A DNA stretch of 64,000 nt from an uncultured Bacteriovoracaceae bacterium (lineage in GTDB: Bacteria; Bdellovibrionota; Bacteriovoracia; Bacteriovoracales; Bacteriovoracaceae). Position numbers and translations under genes: made by a program. The notes beneath the pieces are model-generated. The model made no database searches. It had not been told where the DNA came from and was given only the letters and a program-made list of their open reading frames with translations. This document shows positions 1-9,772 of this stretch, piece by piece; the first letter of the stretch is position 1; each line of letters opens with the position of its first letter. Location of the stretch: NCBI GenBank assembly GCA_937923325.1, contig CAKZUQ010000027.1, positions 1-64,000 of the forward strand. Reading direction: 5' to 3'.

Positions 1-2
1 CA

Positions 3-47
3 TCTGCATTAGCTGCTAAACTTAAAGGATTCTCTGTAAAGGAATAG
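3..47 (+). CDS. 3-prime end of an upstream gene (partial)
   Basis: An open frame enters from the left edge and reads SALAAKLKGFSVKE before a TAG stop at 45-47. A rho-independent terminator follows 43 bases later, which supports this being a real gene end. The family cannot be recognised from 14 residues. Confidence 0.5.
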   Translation, partial: SALAAKLKGFSVKE

Positions 48-90
48 TCTTTAAAGTTAATTAAATAATCTTAATTTTTAAGTATATTTG

Positions 91-116
91 GCCCCGGAGA
101 AATCTGGGGCTTTTTA
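91..116 (+). terminator. Rho-independent terminator
   Basis: GCCCC (91-95) pairs with GGGGC (106-110), with an extra GA/TC pair inside and a GAAA loop, followed directly by five T. It ends the gene whose stop lies at 45-47. Confidence 0.85.
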
Positions 117-210
117 TTTGGAGATTTCAATTACTCAATTAAGAAATATTAATTAACTATAAATTCTTAAATACCCGATTAATTATTCAGCTATGAACTA
201 AGGGAAATTT

Positions 211-510
211 ATGAAATCAATACCATCTTTGCTAATAGTATTATTTTTGTCTTCATCCTGCGCAACAACAAGTGATGATAATTCTATTAAGTTTACAGAT
301 AAACCAAGTAAAAGGTGTTCTGCTGTAGCAACATTGTCTTCGGTCGGTTTCAGTGTTATCCCGCCTATTGCATCTATGCTGGCAAAATCGATGTTGAAGA
401 CAAAAGCAAAAGAATTTAGTGTTAATACAATCGTAATAGACAAGCAAACAGGAATATTTCAAGTTGAAATCAAAGCAACTGGTTATCGTTGCTATGATCA
501 TTACATGTAA
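211..510 (+). CDS. Small lipoprotein of unknown function
   Basis: A 99-residue protein with a short basic start, a hydrophobic stretch and a lipobox LSSSC (Cys17), so it is predicted to be lipidated and held in the cell envelope. A second hydrophobic segment around residues 42-58 (VATLSSVGFSVIPPIASML) could be a buried helix. Cys36 and Cys94 could form a disulfide. The ATG follows an AAGGGAA ribosome-binding site. It is monocistronic, lying between the terminator at 91-116 and a minus-strand receiver gene. I recognise no family. Confidence 0.75.
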   Translation: MKSIPSLLIVLFLSSSCATTSDDNSIKFTDKPSKRCSAVATLSSVGFSVIPPIASMLAKSMLKTKAKEFSVNTIVIDKQTGIFQVEIKATGYRCYDHYM

Positions 511-518
511 ATACTTAT

Positions 519-890
519 CTAAGTCCCAAGCTGCATCTTAATCGGATTTAAAATCTTACTAACAGGTCCAATCTTGGACTCAGGGTGAAGCTGATATTCT
601 TCAGCAATTCTTGCTACATAGTCGATATCTTCTGTAAAAATAATTATAGGTGTGTCTTTATTTATACTATAAAATTGTCTTTGTTCTTTGATTACTTCCT
701 CGCCATCAAAACTACTTGGTAGCATTGGATCGATTATTACTAATTGATATGCTTTTTCCCTACATTTTTGAATTGCATCTTCTTTTGAAAATACATGGTC
801 ACATTCAACTTGAAAATTCTGGTCAATCAAGCTTCTTAATTGATTTTGTATTATTTCACTCTCATCAATTATGAGTATTTGAGGTAACAA
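519..890 (-). CDS. Stand-alone response-regulator receiver domain
   Basis: The 123 residues are one REC domain: first strand with acidic pocket ILIIDES, phospho-acceptor strand LVIIDPML, and the Thr strand IIIFTED. The conserved Lys near the end is probably in PVSKIL but lacks the usual KP context, and the acidic pair is D-E. There is no output domain, so it would act by protein-protein contact like CheY or Spo0F. The start is TTG, chosen because GGAG sits 8 bases upstream (within 891-910) and no ATG precedes the first strand. No partner kinase is adjacent, but kinases occur at 58-63 kb. It is divergent from the gene at 1007. Confidence 0.8.
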   Translation of the reverse strand: MLPQILIIDESEIIQNQLRSLIDQNFQVECDHVFSKEDAIQKCREKAYQLVIIDPMLPSSFDGEEVIKEQRQFYSINKDTPIIIFTEDIDYVARIAEEYQLHPESKIGPVSKILNPIKMQLGT

Positions 891-1006
891 AATATGACTC
901 CGACTTTTGTAAGGTTAAATATTCATTATATAAAATAAATCTAATAAAATTAATGTGTTAGTTATTTCCTGATATGCTGATATAAAAATTGAGTTATACT
1001 CCTTAA

Positions 1007-1522
1007 ATGAATAAAAAAATTTTAAAGACACTTGATACTTTATTAAAAAAGTCTGACTCAAAAGTAGGACTTTACTCTCTTCAAAAGCTATTTATCTTTG
1101 GGATACCATTTAATAAACCTCACGGTATAAAATTTTTAAAATTATCAACTACTGAAAGCTCGTTGTTTATGGCAAATAAACGATTGAATCATAATCACTT
1201 GGGTGGAATTCATGCTTGTGCTATTGCGACTGTCGGAGAGTTCACAGCAGGTCTTTTGTTATGTAAAAGTTTTGAGATGGCCAAGTATAGAGTCATCATG
1301 AAGGATATCCATGTTGAGTTCTTTAAACAGGCCAGAAGTGGAGTCACTGCAAAGGCTAATGTTACAGATGATCTAATACAAAAAATGAAAGAAGCTATAG
1401 AAACACAAGATAAGGCTTCAATTTGTCTCAAAACTGTTATTTATAATAGTAGTGAAGAGAAGATTGCTGTTGTAACTACAAATTGGCAATTAAAAGATTG
1501 GTCAAAAGCAAAAATGAAATGA
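1007..1522 (+). CDS. Hotdog-fold thioesterase-like protein (DUF4442/PaaI type)
   Basis: 171 residues. The segment NHLGGIHACAIATVGE (about residues 63-78) matches the HxGxxHxG...E helix region of the PaaI/DUF4442 hotdog superfamily, whose members hydrolyse acyl-CoA or acyl-ACP thioesters. The following strand YRVIMKDIHVEFFKQARSG and the later strand AVVTTNWQLKDW fit the fold. The substrate cannot be told. The stop overlaps the start of the next gene (ATGA, 1519-1522), so the two are translationally coupled; why a thioesterase should be paired with a REC/HD protein is not evident. The ribosome-binding site at the ATG is weak. Confidence 0.75.
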   Translation: MNKKILKTLDTLLKKSDSKVGLYSLQKLFIFGIPFNKPHGIKFLKLSTTESSLFMANKRLNHNHLGGIHACAIATVGEFTAGLLLCKSFEMAKYRVIMKDIHVEFFKQARSGVTAKANVTDDLIQKMKEAIETQDKASICLKTVIYNSSEEKIAVVTTNWQLKDWSKAKMK

Positions 1523-2862
1523 AAAAAATAATCGTAATTGATGATAATGAATCAATTTGTCACCTCATATGTGACCTACTCAAAGTTGAGTATCCTAAAA
1601 ATAAAGTAATTTCTTTTTCCTCTGGTAATTCATTTATATCTTATATGAAAGAAGAATCACCAAAAGACATTATTGTAATCTGCGATTATATGATGTTTGA
1701 TGGTGATGGCTTAGATGTAGCTACTTTTTTAAATCAATATGATCCAAATTTTTCTATGCTACTCATTAGTACTAGCACTATCGATCGAGAGGATTTAGAT
1801 CTTTATACAATGTCTAATAGTAATTACTCTTATCTTGAGAAAATAGACGATTTTTCAAAGATATTAAATAGTATTCAAAGTTCGATGGGAGCTGAACTCT
1901 CAGATAGAGAGGAGTATATTGAAGTTCCAGTAAATCTTCTTTATATTTTTGAAACAGCTATTATTCCTATCTTTATACATTTGTCTGGAAATAAATATAT
2001 TAAGTTTATTGAACATCATTCAGAGTTGGATGATGAAATAAAACTTCGTGTTAAGAATAAAGGAATGCAAAGCCTTTGGATTAGAAAAGAAGACTATGCA
2101 GTCTTTTTAGAAATGGTCCAGAAAGTAAAAATAAAAACTTTACCTCAAGATAAAGAAATTAGTATTCAGCTTTTTAAACTTAATGAGTGTAAAGCGCGCA
2201 TGATTGAGTTGGGTGTGGATGATGATTTAAAAGATGTTGTTTCTACTGTTGTAAATGACAATTTGAAAATGATAAATGAAACTAAGGAACTTAAGACTTT
2301 ACTTAAAAACTTACTGTATAATAATGAAATGACATTAGAACATGCAATGGCCGTTCTCTTTGTCTCTACTGTTTTACTTAAAAAAGTTTCTTGGCATACT
2401 GTTTTAAAGCAAAAAGAATTTGCTATCGCATCGATGTTTCATAATATAACAATTAAAGATTTAACTGGTGATAATTTAAATTATGAAGGTATGTATGATT
2501 TGGATACTCAAAGCTTTATAGAAAGTAAGAATCACTTTCTTTCACATATGAATGACTCAGCATCTATTCTTATGGATCTTGAAGATAATTATGGGAATTT
2601 TATTAATCTTATTACAAATCATCACGAAAGGCCTTTTGGCAGAGGATTCCCAAGAGGATTAACTGGTGCTCAAACAGCAGATGACGTTTGCTTATTTAAT
2701 ACGGCTCATTTTTTTGTCACCCATATGTTTATAAATGGTTGGTCAAAGGATGGCTTACTTATAACTTTAAAGAGTATGGAGTCTTTGTTTCAAGATGAAA
2801 AATATGATGAGTATTATAAGATATTAAAAAACTTTTTTAGAAAGAAAAAAACAAATCCTTAA
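1519..2862 (+). CDS. Receiver domain plus degenerate HD-GYP-like protein
   Basis: 447 residues from the ATG at 1519, which overlaps the upstream stop. An in-frame extension to 1483 is possible, but the receiver begins MKKIIVIDDN at 1519. REC, residues 1-120: acidic pair DD, acceptor Asp56 (ICDYMM), Ser strand LLISTS, Lys in LEKIDD. Residues about 145-210 form a DUF3391-like strand-rich module ending KGMQSLW, also present in the protein at 35211. The C-terminal half is HD-GYP-like: FHNIT at about residue 308 stands where family members have HD, while HHE...GRGFP (about 368-378) is kept. The HD Asp is replaced by Asn, so cyclic-di-GMP hydrolysis is doubtful; it may be a ligand-binding effector. 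Its stop overlaps the stop of the convergent pseudogene. Confidence 0.8.
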   Translation: MKKIIVIDDNESICHLICDLLKVEYPKNKVISFSSGNSFISYMKEESPKDIIVICDYMMFDGDGLDVATFLNQYDPNFSMLLISTSTIDREDLDLYTMSNSNYSYLEKIDDFSKILNSIQSSMGAELSDREEYIEVPVNLLYIFETAIIPIFIHLSGNKYIKFIEHHSELDDEIKLRVKNKGMQSLWIRKEDYAVFLEMVQKVKIKTLPQDKEISIQLFKLNECKARMIELGVDDDLKDVVSTVVNDNLKMINETKELKTLLKNLLYNNEMTLEHAMAVLFVSTVLLKKVSWHTVLKQKEFAIASMFHNITIKDLTGDNLNYEGMYDLDTQSFIESKNHFLSHMNDSASILMDLEDNYGNFINLITNHHERPFGRGFPRGLTGAQTADDVCLFNTAHFFVTHMFINGWSKDGLLITLKSMESLFQDEKYDEYYKILKNFFRKKKTNP

Positions 2863-5626
2863 TTCCATCCAAACATTACAGTTTCATCATCACCAGCAGA
2901 GTATGTAGAAGTAATTGGTTGATACCAAGCTTGCATTACATCTGATCCTTCGAATAAAGTACCTTCTGGATATGAAGCTGACAGGTAAGCTTTATAAGGA
3001 GTTTTAGCTCCAGTTCCACTTCTCGTTAAAGTAAGTGTTGTTGTCGTTAAATCAGGCTTTGTAATTGTAACAGTTACAGGCCTATCTGAAGCAAATGCTA
3101 CATATTGTGATTGAACATTTAATCCAAACTTCTTTTTCATCATTGATACTGGAACAAATGGAGCCTGACAATAACCGTTACTATCAGCATTTGATACGGC
3201 CATTATTGGCTGAGAAGATCTAACTCTTAATGCAGCTCCTTTATATAGGCCAGTTCCAATACCAATATTTCTTTCACTAATACTTAGTATATTACCCGCT
3301 GTTAAGTTTCCTGTAGCTGTTACACCATCTGAGTGTTCTGCTGCATATGCATTTGAACTTGTTCCCGAACTAATCTTTGACGTCTTAGATGGAATACCTA
3401 TAATATCTGTTGATGCGGGAAGAATTGGAACTGGATCATAGAACTGTCCACTTTGGTTTCCGTATGCAAAAGCTACAATATAACCAGTAGAACTTATTTC
3501 ATATCCAGCATAAGTTGATATTGAAAATGTATATCCTGTATCTGCAGAAATTGTTTGGCTTGTTACAAAAACTCCACCTTTTGTTATTGTAACTGTACTG
3601 TCAGTGAAGGCATAAACTTTTACCTTTAGTGGAGTTGCTCTTGTGAAATTAAAGAAAAATTCTTTTCCTACCCATGACTGTGTTGCCCATGTAGCGTTTC
3701 CTTGGTCACTAGAAGCTGAGCCTGTACCAAGTTTTCCTGCAACATAAAAAGCCTCAGTTCCTTCTACTTGATCAAAGTCAGAAGAGCTAAACTCATAAGT
3801 TGCATGTTTTGCTAAAGTTGTTACTAATGTTCCATTTAAGTAGATTTGATTATTATCCGCAAAGGATACAAGCTTAATTTTAGGTGCACCAGAAATATTG
3901 ATTGCTTTAAATCCTGGTTCAAAGAAAGTAATATTTGGTAATGTTTCTGCTGACCTTGTGTTTGACCATCCTGAATAATTAACTCCATTAAAACCTCTAA
4001 CTTTTATTTGATAAGTTGTCTCTGGGTCTAAACCTGAAATTGTAGCGCTTGTAGCAGTTGATACACCATCGTTGTATAAAGTCCACTCTGAATATTATCC
4101 ACCTTTAATTTCTATTGAGTAGTCAGTAATTGCAGTTCCATTATCTTGAGGATAGGCCCAACCAATAGATAAACTCTCAGTAGTTGCATTGGTAATATCT
4201 AAATTTGTTATTGCTTCAGGTGAAACAATAATTTGCCATGGAGCTGAAGCTGTAATTATTGAAACATTTCCAGCATTATCAATCGCTCTAACAAGTGTAT
4301 AATAATCAGTTCCTCCCGCTAGGCTAAGTCCAGACTCAAATTGATATGATGTTGTATTTAAAGTGTCAGTCCACCCACCGTTTGTAACAATTCCAGATTC
4401 ATCATTTGTACTAGAAGTTGCATATTCATAAGTCGCAACTCCACTAGGTCCATTATCCGCAACAGTGACCCATGAAGAACTATCTGAAGCGATATCAGAG
4501 CCATCATTTCCAAGAGTAATAGAAGCTATTGCATTTGGAGCTTGTGTATCATGAGCTATTGAAGCGTTTATACATGTTGATTCATTTTCGGCTAAATCTC
4601 TAACTTTAAAATAAATAGTTACAGTGGTATTTAAGTTCATAACGTAAGGACTTGTTGAATTATAGTTTTCCCAAGTTCCACCTGTAGAACAGTCTGCATT
4701 GTCTGTAATGTACATTTCATTAGCATCTGTTGCAGTTAAGTTTAAAGTTAAATTATGATCAGTTACATATACTTCACCACTGTTAATGATAATAGTATCG
4801 GCGGTAGGTGCAAAAGCATCAACTTTTACGTTTGGAAGGTTAGATGCAATTAAAGTTGTTATGGCCGCATTACCCGCAGTATCTGCTATTGATCCGCCGT
4901 TTAAGTTTAAGTTTGCATAATCAATACCGTCAGTATCCTCTTCACTTGTTTGAATTGTATATTCAAAGATAATAGTGTCAGTAAGGTTACCAGTAACATA
5001 ATCAGCATTTACTGAATTACCATTTATTGTTAAAGGTATTTGTGGTGTTCCACTTACAATAACAACTTCATCAAATTGAATTGAGAATTGTAAATTTTGA
5101 GACTCAGCATAAACGTCATCAGTAGGAACTGTTATATTCGAAATATTTGGAAGAGCTGTATCAACCATTACATTTGTTAAATCTATGCTAGGTAATGTGA
5201 AAACGGGCTCGAGAGAATCTTCATCTAAAATACTTGCGCCGTTTAAGTCAAAACTTAAAGCGATACCATCAGTATCCGTATCACCTGCTATTGTATTGTA
5301 GTGTAGCTGAATGTAAATTGATTTGTTCCACTACCTGAAACTAATAATGCATCTTTTAAACTTCCACCAATATCTAGTACTAATTTGGGAGAACCAGAGC
5401 TAATTGTAATAACTTTATTAAATGTAATTGAAAATTCAATATTTTGAGATAGACCATAAGTTTTTTCTGTAAAGTTGAAGGCATTGATAATTGCTGGAAC
5501 GTCCTCGAGACCAAGTTCTGGAATTTCATCTGCAGGAATAGAAACTAATCCACTAACATCAGAGCTTTTATCTGAACATACAGTAAGTAAAAATACCGAC
5601 ATCAATAGTGTTAATAGTAGTTTCAT
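2859..5626 (-). pseudogene. Broken multidomain surface lipoprotein (Ig-like and FN3 domains)
   Basis: It begins at 5626 with a signal peptide and lipobox-like LLTVC (Cys17), then two copies of a bacterial Ig-like repeat (about 5500-5200 and 5140-4800), a further Ig-like module, at least one fibronectin type III domain (about 4250-3940) and a long C-terminal region ending at 2859. The frame breaks near 5290, where the pentamer TTGTA occurs twice (5291-5300). Removing one copy restores FSYTTIAGDTDTDG, matching FEYTIQTSEEDTDG in the second Ig repeat. A second lesion is an in-frame TAA (4095-4097) inside the FN3 domain, between IEIKGG and YSEWTLYND; the frame is open on both sides from 5286 to 2859, which I checked codon by codon across 3204-4094. 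Repaired, it would encode about 920 residues, probably an adhesin-like outer-membrane protein. Sequencing error is the main alternative. Confidence 0.8.
5291..5300. repeat. Tandem 5-bp duplication causing a frameshift
   Basis: TTGTA TTGTA, followed by the imperfect third unit GTGTA (5301-5305). On the coding (minus) strand this is TACAA twice. The extra unit shifts the lipoprotein frame and creates the TAG stop at 5288-5290. Slipped-strand replication could add or remove a unit. Confidence 0.8.
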
Positions 5627-5814
5627 AAAGTTTATGTACCTAGTTCCTTATCGTATTTATGCGTTATTACATAAGTATTAAGTTTTCTTTTCACAAGTGG
5701 CTGATATTAATGGCACTATTAAGATATATTTGTTAATTTACTTGAGTTGATGTATCAGTTAATAAAAACAATGGGTTAGTGTAAGAAAGGAATAGTTTTC
5801 AAAGAGGTATCACC

Positions 5815-5835
5815 ATGTCAAAATTACGAGAGTAA
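5815..5835 (+). other. Possible 6-codon leader ORF before the M28 peptidase
   Basis: In the intergenic stretch 5627-5877, ATG TCA AAA TTA CGA GAG TAA (peptide MSKLRE) is preceded at the right distance by AAAGAGG (5801-5807). It ends 42 bases before the peptidase start. It could be a chance ORF or a short translated leader. The rest of the stretch is AT-rich with no convincing promoter hexamers or terminator that I can see. Confidence 0.25.
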
Positions 5836-5877
5836 TAGTTATAAAACAACCAATCCAAGAGAATAAAAGGATAATAT

Positions 5878-7071
5878 ATGAAAAAATTATGGATGATTGC
5901 TGGTTTTACCGTAGCTGCAATGACTGCAAATGCTTCAGTTGAAAACCCTTATGTTTATATCACTATCGGTAGTGATGCTGTTCAAACTTCTCAGAAGTCT
6001 TTTTCTGGAATGAAAAAAATTGATCAAGCTGATGATATTACCGTTTTAAAAATCAATAAAAATGAAATCGAAAAACTTTCAAAATTAATGCACGATAAGT
6101 TTAATAGATGTGGTGGATTTGTTGTTCATGAGTCTAAAGAAGAAGCTCAAAAAGTTATCAATGATAATGTAATGAGAAAATTTGCTAAAACTGTTCAGTT
6201 TGCAGACTACACAATTACTGAAGGTGCAAAAGTTCAGGCCATGGTATCAATGGTTAAAGAGTATGATATCCGTTCAACGATTAAAAAACTTTCTAGCTAT
6301 AGAAATAGATATTATAAAGCACAAACTGGAATTGATTCTCAAAAATGGGTTAAGTCACAGTGGGAGAAAATGTCAGCTCATAGATCTGATGTGAAAGTGG
6401 AACTTTTTAATCATAAAAAATTTCCTCAACCATCAGTTGTTATGACAATTGAAGGTACAACTAAAGCTGATGAAATTGTAGTTATTGGTGGACATGGTGA
6501 TTCAATTGCAGGCTACTGGGGAAGAGAAAAAGCTCATGCTCCTGGAGCTGATGATAATGCCTCAGGTATTGCAACAATCACTGAAGTTATTAGAGTGTCA
6601 ATGGAAACAGGACATAAGCCACAAAGAACAATTAAGTTTATCTCTTATGCTGCTGAAGAAGTTGGTTTATTAGGTTCTAAAGATATTGCAAACTCATTTA
6701 AAAAAGCTGGGAAGAATGTTGTTGGTGTAATGCAACTTGATATGACTAATCATGGTGGTACACATGATAAAGATATTGTATTCATGACTGATTATACAAA
6801 TGAAGCTCAAACACAATTTCTTGGGAAATTAATTGATACGTATGTTCATGTTCCTTGGGGATTATCTAAGTGTGGATATGGATGTTCTGATCATGCTTCT
6901 TGGCATAATGCTGGTTACCCTGCAAGTATGCCTTTTGAGTCGACAATGGAAGATATCAACGGTAAAATTCATACTAAGCATGATACTATTGATCAATCAG
7001 GTGGCCACGCACAGCATGCAGAGAAATTCGCTAAGTTAGCAGTTTCGTATTTAGTGGAGCTTGGAAAGTAG
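5878..7071 (+). CDS. Exported M28 family zinc aminopeptidase (Vibrio leucyl aminopeptidase type)
   Basis: 397 residues with a signal peptide (about 1-19, ending TANA), a propeptide-like region, then a di-zinc M28E catalytic domain. Zinc ligands by comparison with the Vibrio proteolyticus enzyme: His206 (GGHGDS), Asp225 (GADDNASG), Glu261 after catalytic Glu260 (AAEE), Asp288 (LDM) and His368 (HTKHDT). CGYGCSDHASW (Cys332, Cys336) matches the disulfide loop near that enzyme's active site. All catalytic residues are present, so it should release N-terminal, mostly hydrophobic, residues from peptides outside the cytoplasm. This suits a proteolytic or predatory lifestyle. GGATA lies 5 bases before the ATG. 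The next gene starts 7 bases after its stop but is functionally unrelated. Confidence 0.93.
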   Translation: MKKLWMIAGFTVAAMTANASVENPYVYITIGSDAVQTSQKSFSGMKKIDQADDITVLKINKNEIEKLSKLMHDKFNRCGGFVVHESKEEAQKVINDNVMRKFAKTVQFADYTITEGAKVQAMVSMVKEYDIRSTIKKLSSYRNRYYKAQTGIDSQKWVKSQWEKMSAHRSDVKVELFNHKKFPQPSVVMTIEGTTKADEIVVIGGHGDSIAGYWGREKAHAPGADDNASGIATITEVIRVSMETGHKPQRTIKFISYAAEEVGLLGSKDIANSFKKAGKNVVGVMQLDMTNHGGTHDKDIVFMTDYTNEAQTQFLGKLIDTYVHVPWGLSKCGYGCSDHASWHNAGYPASMPFESTMEDINGKIHTKHDTIDQSGGHAQHAEKFAKLAVSYLVELGK

Positions 7072-7077
7072 ATTTAA

Positions 7078-9771
7078 TTGAATTTAGAAAAATTTTTTGA
7101 AGAAATAAAGCTTGGCCTTCCTACATCTTTCAAAGTGTTTCAAAAGACATCTTTGGCCGATGAGGAAGGCCAACTTCGTTCTGTAGAAGAAGCTAAAATC
7201 GTCCTTGAATCAATCATCAAGATTGTTTTCAAATCCCAAGAACTCCTAAAAGAGTATCCTTCTTTAGAAGTATTATATGAAAAAGACTACGGTCCATTAA
7301 AAGATTTAGCTGAGCGCGAATCAATTATGGAAATTTGTTTTTTAGATGATTTCCTATTTCCATCAACAGAGTCTTGTCCATTTCCAGTTGAAGCGGAAAT
7401 TACGAGTGAGCTTGTTGATAACTATGTTTTATCATTTAACGAATGGTGCGTTGATAAAACAAAAAAACATTTAAATGCGCAAGAAATTATAAAAGAAAGA
7501 TTTAACCTTGAAACAAAACCATCTGAACTTGGCTGTCAGTGTACAAAATGTACAGCAGATTTTAGGGCAAAGGTTAGAGATACTGTTTTTAAAGATGCTA
7601 TTGAAATCATCGATAACTCAGTTGAAGCCCTACACGATTTAATTCTCACAGAAAAAGTTAGCTATGTATCAGACTATGTTCAAAAACTTAGAAAGAGGCT
7701 TGATAGAAACTCTCATCGAGTAAGATATAAATTAAAGCGTGGTTCATTAAATAAATTAGATCAAGATATTAAATCTTATTTTAAAAATAACTTTGGTTAT
7801 CATACAGAGCTTGGAAAAGTTTATAGAGAAAGACTTTTAACATTTTTTAATCAAGTTTTAGATGAAAAAGATATTAAAGCAGATATGATCTCTTCTGAGG
7901 AGTACGATAGATTCTTTACTCAAATCGGAGTAGGGATGTGGAAAGCTCCATCTTTTCTTAAAAGAGAATTTGAAAAACTTGTCAACGCTGTCATGACATA
8001 TAAAAGAAAAGATATCTCTGCAACGATATTAAAAGATTATCTTGGACAATTTTGGCTTCACGCCGAAGCACGAAGAAAGACAAGAAAGATTGTTTATCAT
8101 ATGGGGCCAACCAATTCAGGTAAAACTTGGAATGCAATCGAGGCATTATCAAAAGCTAAAAATGGTTGTTACTTAGCTCCTTTAAGGCTTCTAGCAAGTG
8201 AGCTTTACGATACTCTAAACTCAAAAGGTGCAAAGACTTCCTTATTAACTGGGGAAGAAGTTATCGATACTGAAGGGGCGACACACTTTTCCTCAACGAT
8301 TGAAATGGCACGTTTGAATGAAGAGTTTGAATGTGCGGTTATTGATGAAATACAGATGATTACAGATCCTCAAAGAGGATGGGCCTGGACTCGTGCACTT
8401 GTAAACTTGAATGCAGATGAAGTTCATTTATGTGGTGATCATTCTGTTCTAGAGCTTGTTAAGCAAATTTTGAAATTAACAGGTGATGAATTAGTTATAA
8501 ATGAATATGAAAGAAAAACTAAGTTAAGTGTGATGAATAAAACAATTCGATTAACTGACTTAGAAAAAAATGATGCACTAATTGTTTTCTCAAGAAGAAA
8601 TGCACTTAAGTATAAAAGAGACCTTGAAAATTTAAATTTTAAAGTTTCAATTGTCTACGGAAGGTTAAGTCCTGAAGTTAGGCGTGAACAAGCTAGAAAG
8701 TTTGATCAGGGTGAAACAGACATTATGGTTTCAACAGATGCCATTGCTATGGGAATGAACTTACCTGTAAAAAGAATTGTATTTTCAACTCTTTCAAAAT
8801 TTTTCAATTCAAAAGAACATCCAATTACTCCAAGTGAGATAAAACAAATCGCAGGACGTGCCGGAAGATTTCAAAGGTTTCCAGAAGGTTTCACTACAAC
8901 ATTAGCAAAAGTTGAAGAAGGCTTAGATAGACTTAAAGAGTCATTAGAGCTTAATCTCGCTCAAAAAGAATTTGCTATGGTTGGACCTGATTTAGATATT
9001 TTTGGTTCAGTAAATAGGGCATTAGAAGAGAATAGTTTACCAACATTAAGTCTTACAGAGTTTTTAAGACTCTTTAATACGATGACATTTGAAAAACCAT
9101 TTTACTGCGTAGATTTAAAAGAAATGATTGAAGTTGCAGAAATGGTTGAAGAAAGTGATGAAAATGGTGTTTTAAGTGATGCTGAAATTTTTGGTTTTGC
9201 TTGTGCTCCAGTTAACATGGGACTAACAGATCATGTTCAATACTTTGTGTGGATTTTAAATCATTTTGTTGCGGCAGATATGATTGAAAACGAAGGTATT
9301 GATTCTCAGTCAGATGATATCGATTATCTTGAAACAGCGATTAAATGTGTTGAGCTTTACCAGTGGTTAGCAAGACACTTTGATAATAAGCATTTCTCAT
9401 TTACAGAGCAGGATTTATTAGAGAATAAATCAATGGCGATAGAGAAGTTAAACAATCTATTATCAGAGAAAGTCTCTGCTAAATGTTCTTCATGTGGTTG
9501 TAAATTACCAGACTCGCATAATTTTAATATTTGTGAAACTTGTTTTGGTCAAAGACGAAATAGAAGACGTGGTGCCCGTCACTACGACTCTAAGGGTGAT
9601 AGTACAGATTCACCTAGAAGAAAAAAGAAGTCTAGAAGATCTGGTAATGGTGAAAAACCAAAGCATACCTTTAATAAATCGAATTCATCTTCAGCTGGAT
9701 CTGCTAAAAGTGGATCTGGCAAAAAGAAGAAGTCTAAAAAAAATAAAGCAGCAGCTTTTAAGCGTGGCTAA
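7078..9771 (+). CDS. Suv3-like superfamily 2 RNA helicase with two cysteine clusters
   Basis: 897 residues. The helicase core is Suv3-like: Walker A GPTNSGKT (about residue 343), Walker B DEIQ (about 423), STDAIAMGMNLP (motif V region) and QIAGRAGRF (motif VI, about 590). Mitochondrial Suv3 unwinds RNA for the degradosome; bacterial members are little studied. Additions to the core are an N-terminal CQCTKC cluster (about 152-157), a C-terminal zinc-ribbon-like CSSCGC...CETC (about 803-825), and a Lys/Arg/Ser-rich tail of about 70 residues likely to bind nucleic acid. The start is TTG at 7078: the N-terminal helix fits the fold, the upstream stop is only 7 bases away, and GGAAAG lies upstream. 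The next in-frame Met is about 80 codons in. Transcribed with the M28 gene or independently. Confidence 0.88.
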   Translation: MNLEKFFEEIKLGLPTSFKVFQKTSLADEEGQLRSVEEAKIVLESIIKIVFKSQELLKEYPSLEVLYEKDYGPLKDLAERESIMEICFLDDFLFPSTESCPFPVEAEITSELVDNYVLSFNEWCVDKTKKHLNAQEIIKERFNLETKPSELGCQCTKCTADFRAKVRDTVFKDAIEIIDNSVEALHDLILTEKVSYVSDYVQKLRKRLDRNSHRVRYKLKRGSLNKLDQDIKSYFKNNFGYHTELGKVYRERLLTFFNQVLDEKDIKADMISSEEYDRFFTQIGVGMWKAPSFLKREFEKLVNAVMTYKRKDISATILKDYLGQFWLHAEARRKTRKIVYHMGPTNSGKTWNAIEALSKAKNGCYLAPLRLLASELYDTLNSKGAKTSLLTGEEVIDTEGATHFSSTIEMARLNEEFECAVIDEIQMITDPQRGWAWTRALVNLNADEVHLCGDHSVLELVKQILKLTGDELVINEYERKTKLSVMNKTIRLTDLEKNDALIVFSRRNALKYKRDLENLNFKVSIVYGRLSPEVRREQARKFDQGETDIMVSTDAIAMGMNLPVKRIVFSTLSKFFNSKEHPITPSEIKQIAGRAGRFQRFPEGFTTTLAKVEEGLDRLKESLELNLAQKEFAMVGPDLDIFGSVNRALEENSLPTLSLTEFLRLFNTMTFEKPFYCVDLKEMIEVAEMVEESDENGVLSDAEIFGFACAPVNMGLTDHVQYFVWILNHFVAADMIENEGIDSQSDDIDYLETAIKCVELYQWLARHFDNKHFSFTEQDLLENKSMAIEKLNNLLSEKVSAKCSSCGCKLPDSHNFNICETCFGQRRNRRRGARHYDSKGDSTDSPRRKKKSRRSGNGEKPKHTFNKSNSSSAGSAKSGSGKKKKSKKNKAAAFKRG

Positions 9772-9772
9772 A

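Noticed and set aside
198..501. Open frames on the minus strand opposite the small lipoprotein
   Set aside because: They are shadows: no ribosome-binding site or domain, while the plus strand has a clear lipobox protein.
4095..4097. Recoding (read-through or selenocysteine/pyrrolysine) of the TAA and TGA stops
   Set aside because: TAA is not recoded in bacteria, I saw no SECIS-like hairpin after the TGA at 52087, and many genes here end normally in TGA or TAA.
6182..7039. Three additional plus-strand frames inside the M28 gene
   Set aside because: Frame shadows of a gene with intact catalytic residues.
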